From positions 1 to 21,687 of IMG/VR virus record IMGVR_UViG_3300021963_000746: DNA of 21,687 nucleotides. One strand, written 5' to 3'. Of the stretch, positions 1-6,429 are shown one piece after another. Under the pieces are notes generated by a model. It did no database searches, was not told where the DNA came from, and worked only from the letters and a program-made list of their open reading frames with translations. The translations under genes were made by a program, and so were the position numbers. The DNA comes from a virus. Position 1 is the first letter of the stretch. Each line of letters starts with the position of its first letter.

Positions 1-2
1 GT

Positions 3-806
3 GTAAGAACAGAAACTGGTGTTGCCATAGGTAAAGATACTGAAACATATGATGGTGGTGTCGCTATTGGTGAAGGTGCTGTTTCTAATTATGCTGGTAC
101 TAGTATCGGTAAAAATGCTAGAACATTATATCAAGGTGTTGCAATAGGTACTAATGTTAACTTAGGTTTTTCATATCAAGCAGTAGCTATTGGTCGTAAC
201 ATTACCTTAGGTAGTGATAATAACCACAACGTTCTTATTGGTTGTGATATTACACCATCTTCTGGTGATGCAAAAAGAAACATATATATTGGTAGTTTAA
301 TTACAGCTACAACCGCAAATAAACCAGACAATACCATAATTGGTCATGCTGCAAATGTTGGTAATGCTACTGGTGTTGTTGTTGTTGGTAAAGGTGCAAG
401 TTCAGGTGATGATAGCGCTATAGCTGTTGGTATAAATGCTAATGCAAGTGGTTTAAGGTCAATTGCAATTGGTGAAGGTGCTTCAGCTACAACCAATGAT
501 GCGATTAATATTGGTAGGGGTGGTGCTTCATCTGGTTTATCATCAATTAAAATAGGTAAAGAAGCTAATGCTACAGCAATGATGGCTACAGCAATTGGTT
601 TCGAAAGTAGTGCAACAGCTGATGGTGCTATCGCTTTGGGTGGTCAAGTAACAGCTTCAACACCTTATTATACAACTACAAGAAACCTTCAATTATTAAA
701 TTATGCTGGCTTAAACTATACTGATGATACAGCTGCTGCAACAGGTGGTGTACCATTGGGTGGTATTTATCACACAAACGGTGTCTTAAAAATAAGAATT
801 GCGTAA
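3..806 (+). CDS. Phage tail fibre, YadA-head-like repeats (5' partial)
   Basis: The reading frame is open from the first complete codon at base 3 to TAA at 804-806, giving 267 visible residues; the true start lies upstream of the window. Nearly all of it is built of short repeats of the type A-I-G-x-x-A, for example GVAIG, SIGKNA, VAIGRN, SIAIGEGA and TAIGFES. This is the pattern of the left-handed beta-roll head of trimeric autotransporter adhesins (YadA/Hep_Hag repeats), here in a phage structural locus. The last 40 residues leave the repeat and end in GGVPLGGIYHTNGVLKIRIA, a type of C-terminus I associate with phage tail proteins. Inference: a trimeric host-binding fibre. It lies 18 bases before the collagen-like fibre gene. 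I see no chaperone or peptidase domain in the visible part. Confidence 0.8.
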   Translation, partial: VRTETGVAIGKDTETYDGGVAIGEGAVSNYAGTSIGKNARTLYQGVAIGTNVNLGFSYQAVAIGRNITLGSDNNHNVLIGCDITPSSGDAKRNIYIGSLITATTANKPDNTIIGHAANVGNATGVVVVGKGASSGDDSAIAVGINANASGLRSIAIGEGASATTNDAINIGRGGASSGLSSIKIGKEANATAMMATAIGFESSATADGAIALGGQVTASTPYYTTTRNLQLLNYAGLNYTDDTAAATGGVPLGGIYHTNGVLKIRIA

Positions 807-824
807 TAACTTAATATAACATAA

Positions 825-2216
825 ATGTCAAAAATACTTTTATATAGTGAACCTACAACAGGTGTCACAACAAATGGCGAACAACACGCTTTTTATGTTG
901 ATGAAAACGGAATACCAACCGTAAAACATGGTAGTCAAGTAATACAATTTGGTACTAGTGGATACGCATTCGCTGGTTCATCTGGTAGTTCTGGAATGAA
1001 TGGTACAAATGGATTATCTGGTACAAGCGGTGAAAGCGGTACAAGTGGTCAAGATGGTGCCCCTGGTGACTTTGGACCTGCTGGTTCAAGTGGTTCATCT
1101 GGCGAAAGCGGTAGTTCTGGTATCAACGGTATTGATGGTGCTACAGGAACTAGCGGATCAAGTGGTATCAGTTATGGTACAAGCGGTTCTAGTGGTTCAA
1201 ATGGTGCTAATGGTTTGGGTGCTAAGTCAAAAGCTGGTTCAGTTGCTTTAACTAATTTTACTGGTGACCCATTAATTTATGATGTTGTATTTATTGAAAA
1301 TTATGCTAATACAGATTATTCAGTTAACACATATGCAACAGGAAGTGAAGCACAAGGTTTTGGTGGATTTTATCCTTATATTACAAATAAAACTGTTAGT
1401 GGTTTCAGAATTAATACAGGTTTAACGGGACCATTAGACCCAGCTATAGATGATGTTGTGATTGACTGGTTAGCAATATCACAAGGTGAAACTGGTGTGG
1501 CTGGTTCATCTGGTAGTTCTGGTGTAAGCGGTGGCGGTGGCGGTGGTAGTGCTGTAACACCACAAAACGTAACTGTTAGTTATACTGGTCAAACACCATA
1601 TAATTACTACGGTACTGATTATTATCAGTGGAAGACAACATACTTTAGTTCAAACTATCTTGACCGTGGTACTGGTGGTGGTTATATCGATAATGTATGG
1701 GGTTATATCGTACCATTCGTATTAAAGCCAGGTGAAAGTATTAAAAAAGTTGGTGGTTATGTCAATTCAAAAATTACTGGTACAGCTGAATGTAAATTAG
1801 CGGTATTTAATAACGACCCTAAGGGTGATGCACCTTATCAAAAATTACAGGAAAACACACTTACAGTTACATGTCCAGGTTATAGTGATTTAATATGGAT
1901 GACTTGGGACTATAACTTTACAAATACGACTGGTGTTGAAGCACAATTCTGGTTCATGTTATTATACCCAATTAGACTTAATAATGACTTTGAATTTTCA
2001 CAAGGATACCGTGACATATATTACTGGACAGGACCAACAACCGTTTATCCACAATTATGGTCAAACCAATTCCAACCATTTGACACAACAAATGATACAT
2101 ATGATGACATTCCTGACTGGTCATATTTTGTAAGCGATAATAACTGGCCAACTTTAAAAGCGGTATTAAACCTTGATAGGGTATTACCAATTTGTTGGCA
2201 AACTGATATGCCTTAA
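825..2216 (+). CDS. Collagen-like phage tail fibre
   Basis: A 463-residue protein. Residues 1-50 are a short N-terminal region, perhaps for virion attachment. Residues 51-132 are a Gly-X-Y tract dominated by GSSG, GTSG and GESG, with one short interruption (ISY near 114-117). Residues 133-220 form a globular beta-rich module ending in IDWLAI. A second short Gly-rich linker (GSSGSSGVSGGGGGG, about 227-241) follows. Residues 242-463 are an aromatic- and Asn-rich domain without a recognised motif, plausibly the receptor-binding tip. Gly-X-Y tracts in phage fibres form collagen-like trimeric stalks. The ATG at 825 follows an AT-rich leader without a Shine-Dalgarno site. Only the structural role is supported; the ligand is unknown. 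Confidence 0.8.
   Translation: MSKILLYSEPTTGVTTNGEQHAFYVDENGIPTVKHGSQVIQFGTSGYAFAGSSGSSGMNGTNGLSGTSGESGTSGQDGAPGDFGPAGSSGSSGESGSSGINGIDGATGTSGSSGISYGTSGSSGSNGANGLGAKSKAGSVALTNFTGDPLIYDVVFIENYANTDYSVNTYATGSEAQGFGGFYPYITNKTVSGFRINTGLTGPLDPAIDDVVIDWLAISQGETGVAGSSGSSGVSGGGGGGSAVTPQNVTVSYTGQTPYNYYGTDYYQWKTTYFSSNYLDRGTGGGYIDNVWGYIVPFVLKPGESIKKVGGYVNSKITGTAECKLAVFNNDPKGDAPYQKLQENTLTVTCPGYSDLIWMTWDYNFTNTTGVEAQFWFMLLYPIRLNNDFEFSQGYRDIYYWTGPTTVYPQLWSNQFQPFDTTNDTYDDIPDWSYFVSDNNWPTLKAVLNLDRVLPICWQTDMP
975..1220 (+). repeat. Gly-X-Y (collagen-like) coding repeat
   Basis: In-frame repeats of GGT-N-N, often GGTTCATCTGGT or GGTACAAGCGGT, encode about 27 Gly-X-Y triplets. Ser dominates the X and Y positions and there is very little Pro, unlike animal collagen. 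A shorter second tract encodes GSSGSSG and a run of Gly near 1500-1548. Such near-identical DNA units are prone to recombination and length change. Confidence 0.8.
1221..1484 (+). other. Protein module shared with the 2400-3065 gene (domain within the collagen-like fibre)
   Basis: Residues 133-220 of the collagen-like fibre match residues 125-221 of the nearby 2400-3065 product. Shared landmarks in the same order are K-x-GS near the start, (T/K)DYSV or DKYSI in the middle, NKTxxGFxI, and a terminal IDWxAI. The Gly-Phe strand followed by a terminal Trp-x-Ala strand resembles H-type lectin-like beta sandwiches of fibre tips. That family assignment is a guess from pattern; the internal homology is visible. 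Confidence 0.6.
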
Positions 2217-2226
2217 TAATTAAATT

Positions 2227-2400
2227 ATGATACAAGAAACAATACAAACAAAGCACGTACATTCAAAATTGAATGAAAATGGTGAATATGAAGTTGAATT
2301 TATAGTTGATATTGAAATACCAGTACCACCAATAAGTGATAAAGAAAAAATAGAACAATTAGAAGCTAAATTAGAATTGCTTTTGAAAAGCCTTAAATAA
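2227..2400 (+). CDS. Small acidic protein, unknown function
   Basis: A 57-residue ORF from ATG 2227 to TAA 2398-2400; the stop overlaps the next ATG as TAATG. The N-terminal half has alternating charged and hydrophobic residues (EYEVEFIVDIEIPVPP). The C-terminal half is a predicted amphipathic helix (DKEKIEQLEAKLELLLKSLK) with a short heptad pattern, so it could form a small coiled coil. It lies between two fibre genes and probably belongs to the same operon. It could be a small fibre assembly factor or accessory protein, but nothing in it identifies a family. The tight packing and overlap with the following start support it as a real gene. Confidence 0.6.
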   Translation: MIQETIQTKHVHSKLNENGEYEVEFIVDIEIPVPPISDKEKIEQLEAKLELLLKSLK

Positions 2401-3065
2401 TGTCAAAAAACCTATACATAAAACCAGCCATTGCGACTGAAGATGACAGTACGTTGTATTTGAATACATTATCCACCACACCTGGTGGTGAAGTTCAAAT
2501 TGTAACCACTGGATCAACTGTTAACACAATTGGCCCAGATAAGCATGTTATTGTTGGTGATATGTTGGTAGGTCCTGGCCACAATAAAAGCGTTCCAACG
2601 GACCTTTATGTTGATGGTAGCATAACTATTGAAAAAGGTAATGATGTTACAGTAGGTGATGAAACAGTTGAAAACGAAGGAATTTTATATGTTAATGGTA
2701 GTATTACTTGCACCGATACTATTGATATTGATGGTGACCTTGTTTTCGATGATGGTCCAGTTGATAGCCAGAATTTTGGAATAAAGAATGGTTCAGCTGA
2801 TTTTACAGGATGGACACCTGTTGGTGAAGGACCATATAGTGACTTATTTCAAAAGCAAATAACGTTTACGGTACCATTCAAAGATGATAAATATTCAATT
2901 CAGTTACAACCAATAAATTATCCAAATAGTGCAACTGGTGGTACTGGTTCTGGAAAAAGTGGGTATTTATTCCCAGTTAACAAAACACCAAATGGTTTCA
3001 AGATTTATCTTCATACCATGCCAGCTGACCTTGAATACATAGACTGGATGGCAATTAAATACTAA
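2400..3065 (+). CDS. Phage tail fibre / appendage protein with IDWMAI-ended domain
   Basis: A 221-residue protein whose ATG overlaps the previous stop (TAATG at 2398-2402). Residues 20-120 contain repeated beta-strand units such as DLYVDGSITI and ILYVNGSITC with TIDIDGDLVF, suggesting a small beta-solenoid or trimeric stalk. Residues 125-221 form a globular domain ending in YIDWMAIKY, homologous to the module inside the upstream collagen-like fibre (residues 133-220). Stalk plus C-terminal globular domain fits a short fibre or decoration protein that binds the host surface. It ends the fibre block; a 44-base gap with a putative promoter follows before the portal gene. No enzymatic motif was seen. 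Confidence 0.65.
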   Translation: MSKNLYIKPAIATEDDSTLYLNTLSTTPGGEVQIVTTGSTVNTIGPDKHVIVGDMLVGPGHNKSVPTDLYVDGSITIEKGNDVTVGDETVENEGILYVNGSITCTDTIDIDGDLVFDDGPVDSQNFGIKNGSADFTGWTPVGEGPYSDLFQKQITFTVPFKDDKYSIQLQPINYPNSATGGTGSGKSGYLFPVNKTPNGFKIYLHTMPADLEYIDWMAIKY

Positions 3066-3085
3066 GTGACCAAAACGCATAAAAA

Positions 3086-3095
3086 TATATTTAAA
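3086..3095 (+). promoter_or_regulatory. Candidate phage promoter element TATATTTAAA
   Basis: TATATTTAAA lies in the 44-base gap 14 bases before the portal ATG. The same 8-mer core (TATATTTA) recurs in four other gaps. It differs from the Bacteroidota -7 consensus TAnnTTTG only in the last base. No matching -33 TTTG was found at the usual spacing, so a phage-specific promoter or an AT-rich translation leader are both possible. Confidence 0.4.
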
Positions 3096-3109
3096 TACAA
3101 ATACCTACA

Positions 3110-4330
3110 ATGGGAAAAAAAATTAATATAATATCAGAAGAAAAGTTATACGTTCCACAGTTGATTGAAACAACTACAAAACGTGATGATTTTATCAAAT
3201 ATGGTGAAGATAACCTTTACCCAAATTATTTGCTTTCATTACTTGAAAAAAGTGCTATACATAAAAGTATTCAAATGGGTAAACAAGACATGACCGTTGG
3301 TAATGGATTGAAGCTTATAACCGAAAATTTACCACCAGAACAATTGGCTATCGTAAACAAGTTTTTAACAATACCAAACCCATATGAAAGTTTGGAAGAT
3401 ATTAGCTATAAAATTGCCATGGACCTTATTATTTATGGTGCATATGCATTGAACATTATCTGGTCAAAAGATAGACAAACAATAGCTGAAATTTACCACA
3501 TTGATTACGGTAAATTGCGTTGTGGTAAACCAGATGAAGATGGTAACATGCCGTATTATTATTATAGCGATGATTGGTCTGATGTTAAGAAACATTTACC
3601 AAAACCATACGCTGTATTCAGCATGGATGAAAGAAAAGACCCAAACCAAATTTACATTTGTAAGGAATATAACCCATCAATGAAATACTATGCCATCCCA
3701 CAATATTCAGCTTCAATTCCATATGTGGAAATTGACTTTGAAATTGGGATGTATCACTTGAATAACATCCAAAACCAATTATCACCAAATTATATCCTAC
3801 AGATTAACACAGGTATTCCAGAAGAAGAAGAACAGGATATTCTATTCCGTGAAATAAAAGCTAATTTTACTGGGAAGCATGGCCAGAAATTTATGGTTAC
3901 GTTTGGTAATGGCCAGGACCAAGCACCAACGTTTATCCCAATTCAAACAACCGATAGTGATAAACAATTTTTAACATTAACAGATGCCGTATTACAGGCA
4001 TTATGTACAGCAAATAAGGTTGTATCACCGATGTTATTAGGTATCAAAACACCTGGTCAATTAGGTGGCCGTTCTGAATTGGTAGACGCATACGATTTAT
4101 ACTATGCAACAGTCATCAATAAACTACAAAAACACATCCTTAAAACATATCACAAGATATTAACAATTAATGGCACAAGCGCAAAATTGGACTTTATCAA
4201 AGCTGAACCATTGCCATTCAATTTAACTGAACAGTCATTGTTACAAGTGGCAACACCAAACGAAGTTAGGGACATGGTTGGACTTGAACCAATTGAAATA
4301 CAAAATAACCCAACCCAAACAGTAGAATAA
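3110..4330 (+). CDS. Portal protein
   Basis: A 406-residue protein of the size and layout of phage portal proteins, the dodecameric ring at the head vertex through which DNA enters and leaves. Recognisable features are the early YGEDNLYPNYLLSLLEKSA segment (about 31-49), which resembles portals of Bacteroidota phages, and the following MTVGNGL. A mixed alpha/beta clip-and-stem region comes next, then a C-terminal segment with helix-rich TANKVVSPMLLGIKT and PNEVRDMVGLEPIE. The latter two resemble the conserved portal endings in which a VxPxLLGI loop precedes the crown. The following gene starts inside its stop codon (TAATG), as expected for coupled portal and connector genes. There is no fused protease or MuF domain. 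The call is from pattern and context. Confidence 0.82.
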   Translation: MGKKINIISEEKLYVPQLIETTTKRDDFIKYGEDNLYPNYLLSLLEKSAIHKSIQMGKQDMTVGNGLKLITENLPPEQLAIVNKFLTIPNPYESLEDISYKIAMDLIIYGAYALNIIWSKDRQTIAEIYHIDYGKLRCGKPDEDGNMPYYYYSDDWSDVKKHLPKPYAVFSMDERKDPNQIYICKEYNPSMKYYAIPQYSASIPYVEIDFEIGMYHLNNIQNQLSPNYILQINTGIPEEEEQDILFREIKANFTGKHGQKFMVTFGNGQDQAPTFIPIQTTDSDKQFLTLTDAVLQALCTANKVVSPMLLGIKTPGQLGGRSELVDAYDLYYATVINKLQKHILKTYHKILTINGTSAKLDFIKAEPLPFNLTEQSLLQVATPNEVRDMVGLEPIEIQNNPTQTVE

Positions 4331-4917
4331 TGTCACAAGTACTATTTATATCCGAAACATTTTTACGTGAATACACCAATGTAGGTGCCAACGTACAAAA
4401 CAACATTCTTACAAATTCAATTCGTAAGTCACAAACTATCAAAATACAAAGCATTTTGGGTAAGGCATTATACGATAAAATTGATAATGACCTATATAAC
4501 GCTGGTGGTAGCATTAGTGGTTTGACTGGTAACTATGCAATATTATTTACAGATTACGTGGTGCCAGCTTTAACAGCTTGGTCATTCTATGAATGTATTG
4601 TACCACTTACATTGAAATTCACCAACAAAGGTATTAACCGTGCACAAGATAGTTACAGTGAAGGTATTGACTTGGAAACGATGAAATTCATCAGAAACGA
4701 TGCACGTAATGAAGCTGAATGGATTACTGAAAGGTTAACCACTTACCTATGCAATAACACAGGTTTATTCCCAGAATATTCTGATTATAGCGCACAGGAT
4801 TTATATCCGTCAACAAAAGCTGGTACATACAATAGTGGTATCTATATGAAAAAACGTAAAAAAGTTAGCAACAACTTTTTCCCAGATAAAGATGATTACA
4901 CAAAATTTGAATTTTAA
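4330..4917 (+). CDS. Head-tail connector/adaptor-like protein (DUF6712-like)
   Basis: A 195-residue protein beginning in the portal stop codon. The N-terminal part (ISETFLREYTNVGANVQNN, then IQSILGKALYDKI) and the helix containing DYVVPALTAWSFYECIVPL match the helical layout of connector proteins (DUF6712-like in Bacteroidota phages, comparable to gp6/gp15 adaptors). A Tyr- and Lys-rich C-terminal tail follows. Such proteins form a ring beneath the portal and join head to tail. The position directly after the portal supports this. Family naming is from memory of the pattern, not a search. Confidence 0.6.
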   Translation: MSQVLFISETFLREYTNVGANVQNNILTNSIRKSQTIKIQSILGKALYDKIDNDLYNAGGSISGLTGNYAILFTDYVVPALTAWSFYECIVPLTLKFTNKGINRAQDSYSEGIDLETMKFIRNDARNEAEWITERLTTYLCNNTGLFPEYSDYSAQDLYPSTKAGTYNSGIYMKKRKKVSNNFFPDKDDYTKFEF

Positions 4918-4922
4918 TTAAT

Positions 4923-5087
4923 ATGAAAAAGGAACAAATATTATCTATTATCCGCCACACCTTAACATTTGCTGGTGGTATATTCGTAACCAAAGGTTTA
5001 ATTGATGAAGGTATGGCAACAGAAATTGTTGGTGGTCTTATGACACTTATCGGTACCATTTGGGGTATTGTAGACAAAAACGCTTAA
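4923..5087 (+). CDS. Small holin-like membrane protein (Pam3-gp28-like)
   Basis: A 54-residue protein (ATG 4923, TAA 5085-5087). It starts MKKEQILSIIRHTLTFAGG, continues through one hydrophobic segment (LTFAGGIFVTKGL) and a second (IVGGLMTLIGTIWGIV), and ends in DKNA. The order LxxxRHxLTFAGG, LIDEGMATEIVGG, TIWGIVDK matches my recollection of the Pam3-gp28 family of putative phage holins. Holins permeabilise the inner membrane at the end of infection and release or activate the endolysin. It is 5 bases after the connector gene and 2 bases before the next small gene. No endolysin gene is seen in the window, so the lysis function rests on the family resemblance. Confidence 0.65.
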   Translation: MKKEQILSIIRHTLTFAGGIFVTKGLIDEGMATEIVGGLMTLIGTIWGIVDKNA

Positions 5088-5089
5088 CA

Positions 5090-5269
5090 ATGGGCTTTTT
5101 AGGTGATTTAAGCCACTATATCATATTCATCCTTACCTTGGGTCAAGGAAAAAGAATTGCGATGTTTATAGCCAAATTATTTGGACATGAAGATTGTGGT
5201 TGCGATGATAGAAGGACTAGATGGAATAATTGGTTGCTACCAGAACATAAAAAACGTTATCCAATTTAA
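5090..5269 (+). CDS. Small DCGC-motif phage protein, unknown function
   Basis: A 59-residue protein. An upstream in-frame TTG at 5060 would overlap the holin-like gene by 28 bases; the ATG at 5090, two bases after that gene, is preferred. Residues 1-30 are mildly hydrophobic (LSHYIIFILTLGQG, IAMFIAKLFG). Then comes HEDCGCDDRRTRWNNWLLP, where the Cys-Gly-Cys pair flanked by acidic and Arg residues is a motif I recall from small proteins beside holin genes in Bacteroidota phages. Two cysteines alone do not make a zinc site, unless the protein dimerises. The place in the small-gene cassette suggests a link to lysis or to the virion neck; no function can be assigned. Confidence 0.6.
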   Translation: MGFLGDLSHYIIFILTLGQGKRIAMFIAKLFGHEDCGCDDRRTRWNNWLLPEHKKRYPI

Positions 5270-5271
5270 AA

Positions 5272-5394
5272 ATGGCATACAAAAAAAATACAAAAAAATT
5301 ACAAGAAGCACTTATCAAATTGCAACAAATAAAACAAAGTGAAAAGGATGAAAACAGTTTACGAAGCATTGAACCATCTAGGAATAAACGTTAG
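5272..5394 (+). CDS. Possible 40-aa basic/helical ORF overlapping the second holin-like gene
   Basis: ATG 5272 follows the previous stop by two bases and the frame runs to TAG 5392-5394, giving 40 residues. It is Lys/Gln/Glu-rich with a helical middle (KLQEALIKLQQIKQSEKDE). Its last 47 bases overlap the next membrane-protein gene in another frame. Without it there would be a 78-base gap between tightly packed neighbours, which favours translation. The overlapped C-terminus (NSLRSIEPSRNKR) looks like incidental sequence. It may be a real small protein, or a leader whose translation couples to the downstream start. Confidence 0.4.
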   Translation: MAYKKNTKKLQEALIKLQQIKQSEKDENSLRSIEPSRNKR

Positions 5395-5626
5395 CCTAAT
5401 TATTGGTGGATTGATTGGTGCGTTTATCGGAATGAAACCAAATTTACCATGGTGGAAACAAGTTATCAGTGTAATAATTGGGGCGTTTATCGCTAACTAC
5501 ACAGCACCCCTTATCGTTAGTCTTTTTGGCCTAGGACAGGATACATTACCAGGTGTTGGTTTTGTGGCTGGATACAGTGGGCGTGAAATGCTGAATTACA
5601 TAATGACCAAATTAAAAAAGAAATAA
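5348..5626 (+). CDS. Holin-like membrane protein
   Basis: A 92-residue protein starting at ATG 5348; a GTG at 5339 would add three residues. It begins MKTVYEALNHLGINVSLIIG. Three hydrophobic segments are visible: about 15-30 (SLIIGGLIGAFIGM), 38-60 (VISVIIGAFIANYTAPLIVSLFG) and a weaker one near 68-77 (GVGFVAGYSG). The C-terminus is Lys-rich (KLKKK). Small size, an N-terminal helix, several membrane spans and a basic tail fit class I or related holins; the ANYTAPLIV segment resembles holins of Bacteroidota phages. It is the second membrane protein in the cassette, so the pair could be holin and antiholin, or only one may act in lysis. Confidence 0.6.
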   Translation: MKTVYEALNHLGINVSLIIGGLIGAFIGMKPNLPWWKQVISVIIGAFIANYTAPLIVSLFGLGQDTLPGVGFVAGYSGREMLNYIMTKLKKK

Positions 5627-5627
5627 C

Positions 5628-5771
5628 ATGGCAAAGGCTAAAGCAATTAAAGAAGTTAAGCGTTGGGTAGAAAAACCCAAAGCAAAACGTAAGGGTGTTC
5701 ATTCAAAAACTAAAGCATCCAAAAACAAAAAAAGCAAAAACTATCTAAAGCGTTATAAGGGCCAAGGATAA
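5628..5771 (+). CDS. Small basic phage protein ending KRYKGQG
   Basis: A 47-residue protein, about 40 percent Lys or Arg, with the segments KPKAKRKGVHSKTKASKNK and SKNYLKRYKGQG. This kPkxKRkGVHsKTKxSKxKxSKNYxKxYxGQG arrangement is one I recall as recurring in small proteins of Bacteroidota phages. The composition suggests nucleic-acid binding or a disordered virion component packaged with DNA, but no function is established here. It starts one base after the holin-like gene stop and is the last gene of the small-gene cassette, before a 66-base regulatory-looking gap. Confidence 0.65.
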   Translation: MAKAKAIKEVKRWVEKPKAKRKGVHSKTKASKNKKSKNYLKRYKGQG

Positions 5772-5783
5772 ACAAATGGAACG

Positions 5784-5801
5784 ATATACTTAACAGTATA
5801 T
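5784..5801. repeat. Perfect inverted repeat (7-bp arms, 4-base spacer)
   Basis: ATATACT-taac-AGTATAT is a perfect inverted repeat in the 66-base gap before the scaffold-like gene. Its right arm overlaps the TATATTTA element at 5797-5804. It could be an operator or a weak RNA hairpin; AT-rich sequence makes chance formation possible. Confidence 0.4.
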
Positions 5802-5804
5802 TTA
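5797..5804 (+). promoter_or_regulatory. Candidate phage promoter element TATATTTA
   Basis: This is another copy of the shared 8-mer, 33 bases before the scaffold-like ATG, in the only long gap between the lysis-like cassette and the head genes. A 14-bp palindrome (ATAATAATTATTAT, 5810-5823) lies just downstream. It may drive the scaffold, capsid and 7367-7933 genes that end at the terminator at 7956. Confidence 0.4.
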
Positions 5805-5809
5805 CCAGT

Positions 5810-5823
5810 ATAATAATTATTAT
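5810..5823. repeat. 14-bp perfect AT palindrome
   Basis: ATAATAATTATTAT reads the same on both strands and lies between the putative promoter element and the scaffold-like ATG. It may be a protein-binding site, or simply AT-rich leader sequence. Confidence 0.3.
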
Positions 5824-5837
5824 TTTAAACTAAAATT

Positions 5838-6392
5838 ATGACAAAGATTGAAAAAATTGCACAAATTTTGGGCATTACATTGTCATCAAATGAAGTCGTA
5901 GAACAAACTTTCGCAGCTGAAGGATTATTGGCGGATGGTAAAAGAATTTTTACTGAAGCTGATTTATTCGAAGTAGGTGTAACAGTTCAAGTTGAAACAG
6001 AAGAAGGTATGGCCATTCTAGTCGGGGAACACGTCCTTGAAGATGGTACTAAGATTGTCTGTGATGAAGCTGGTGTTATCATCGAAATGGAAGCCCCAGA
6101 AGCTGAAGCTGAACCAGTCGAAGAACCTGTTGAAGAAGAAATGGCTGAAGAAGAAGTTGTTGAAGAAGAATTTTCTTTTTCAAAAACTAATTACGATGAA
6201 ATGATGTCACGTATCGAAAAGCTTGAAGAAGTATTGTTGGGTGCTGTTGAAGCGTTAAACAAAACCAATTCAGAATTAACTGAAAAAGTTGAAACGTTGT
6301 CTGCACAGCCAGCTGCCCAACCGATCAAAACAAAAAGACCTGTTACTGAAGAAAATGCTTTAGCAGCGCTTAAATTACCAAAAAGAAAATAA
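5838..6392 (+). CDS. Putative capsid scaffolding protein
   Basis: A 184-residue protein with the layout of a scaffold. A small N-terminal domain (1-82) contains two beta-rich units, GLLADGKRIFTEADLFEVG and HVLEDGTKIVCDEAGVIIEM. A very acidic Glu/Ala/Pro/Val stretch follows (85-111). Then comes a predicted coiled coil (about 118-156, MSRIEKLEEVLLGAVEALNK) and a basic C-terminus ending in LKLPKRK. Scaffolding proteins organise the major capsid protein into a procapsid and often contact it by a basic C-terminal helix. The gene directly precedes the major capsid gene, the classic position. No protease motif is seen. The ATG follows an AT-rich leader with no Shine-Dalgarno site. Confidence 0.65.
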   Translation: MTKIEKIAQILGITLSSNEVVEQTFAAEGLLADGKRIFTEADLFEVGVTVQVETEEGMAILVGEHVLEDGTKIVCDEAGVIIEMEAPEAEAEPVEEPVEEEMAEEEVVEEEFSFSKTNYDEMMSRIEKLEEVLLGAVEALNKTNSELTEKVETLSAQPAAQPIKTKRPVTEENALAALKLPKRK

Positions 6393-6429
6393 AATAAAAT
6401 AACAAAAAAAACTAAAAACAATTTAAATT

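Noticed and set aside
975-1220. CRISPR-like or tandem-repeat array
   Set aside because: The periodicity is the Gly-X-Y codon pattern in one frame, with no constant repeats separated by unique spacers.
1000-1251. Second + frame ORF inside the collagen-like tract
   Set aside because: Its Val/Leu/Gln-rich repeats are a frame-shifted reading of the GGT-N-N repeat.
5060-5089. Upstream TTG start for the DCGC-motif protein
   Set aside because: It would overlap the holin-like gene end; ATG 5090, two bases after that stop, fits the close packing better.
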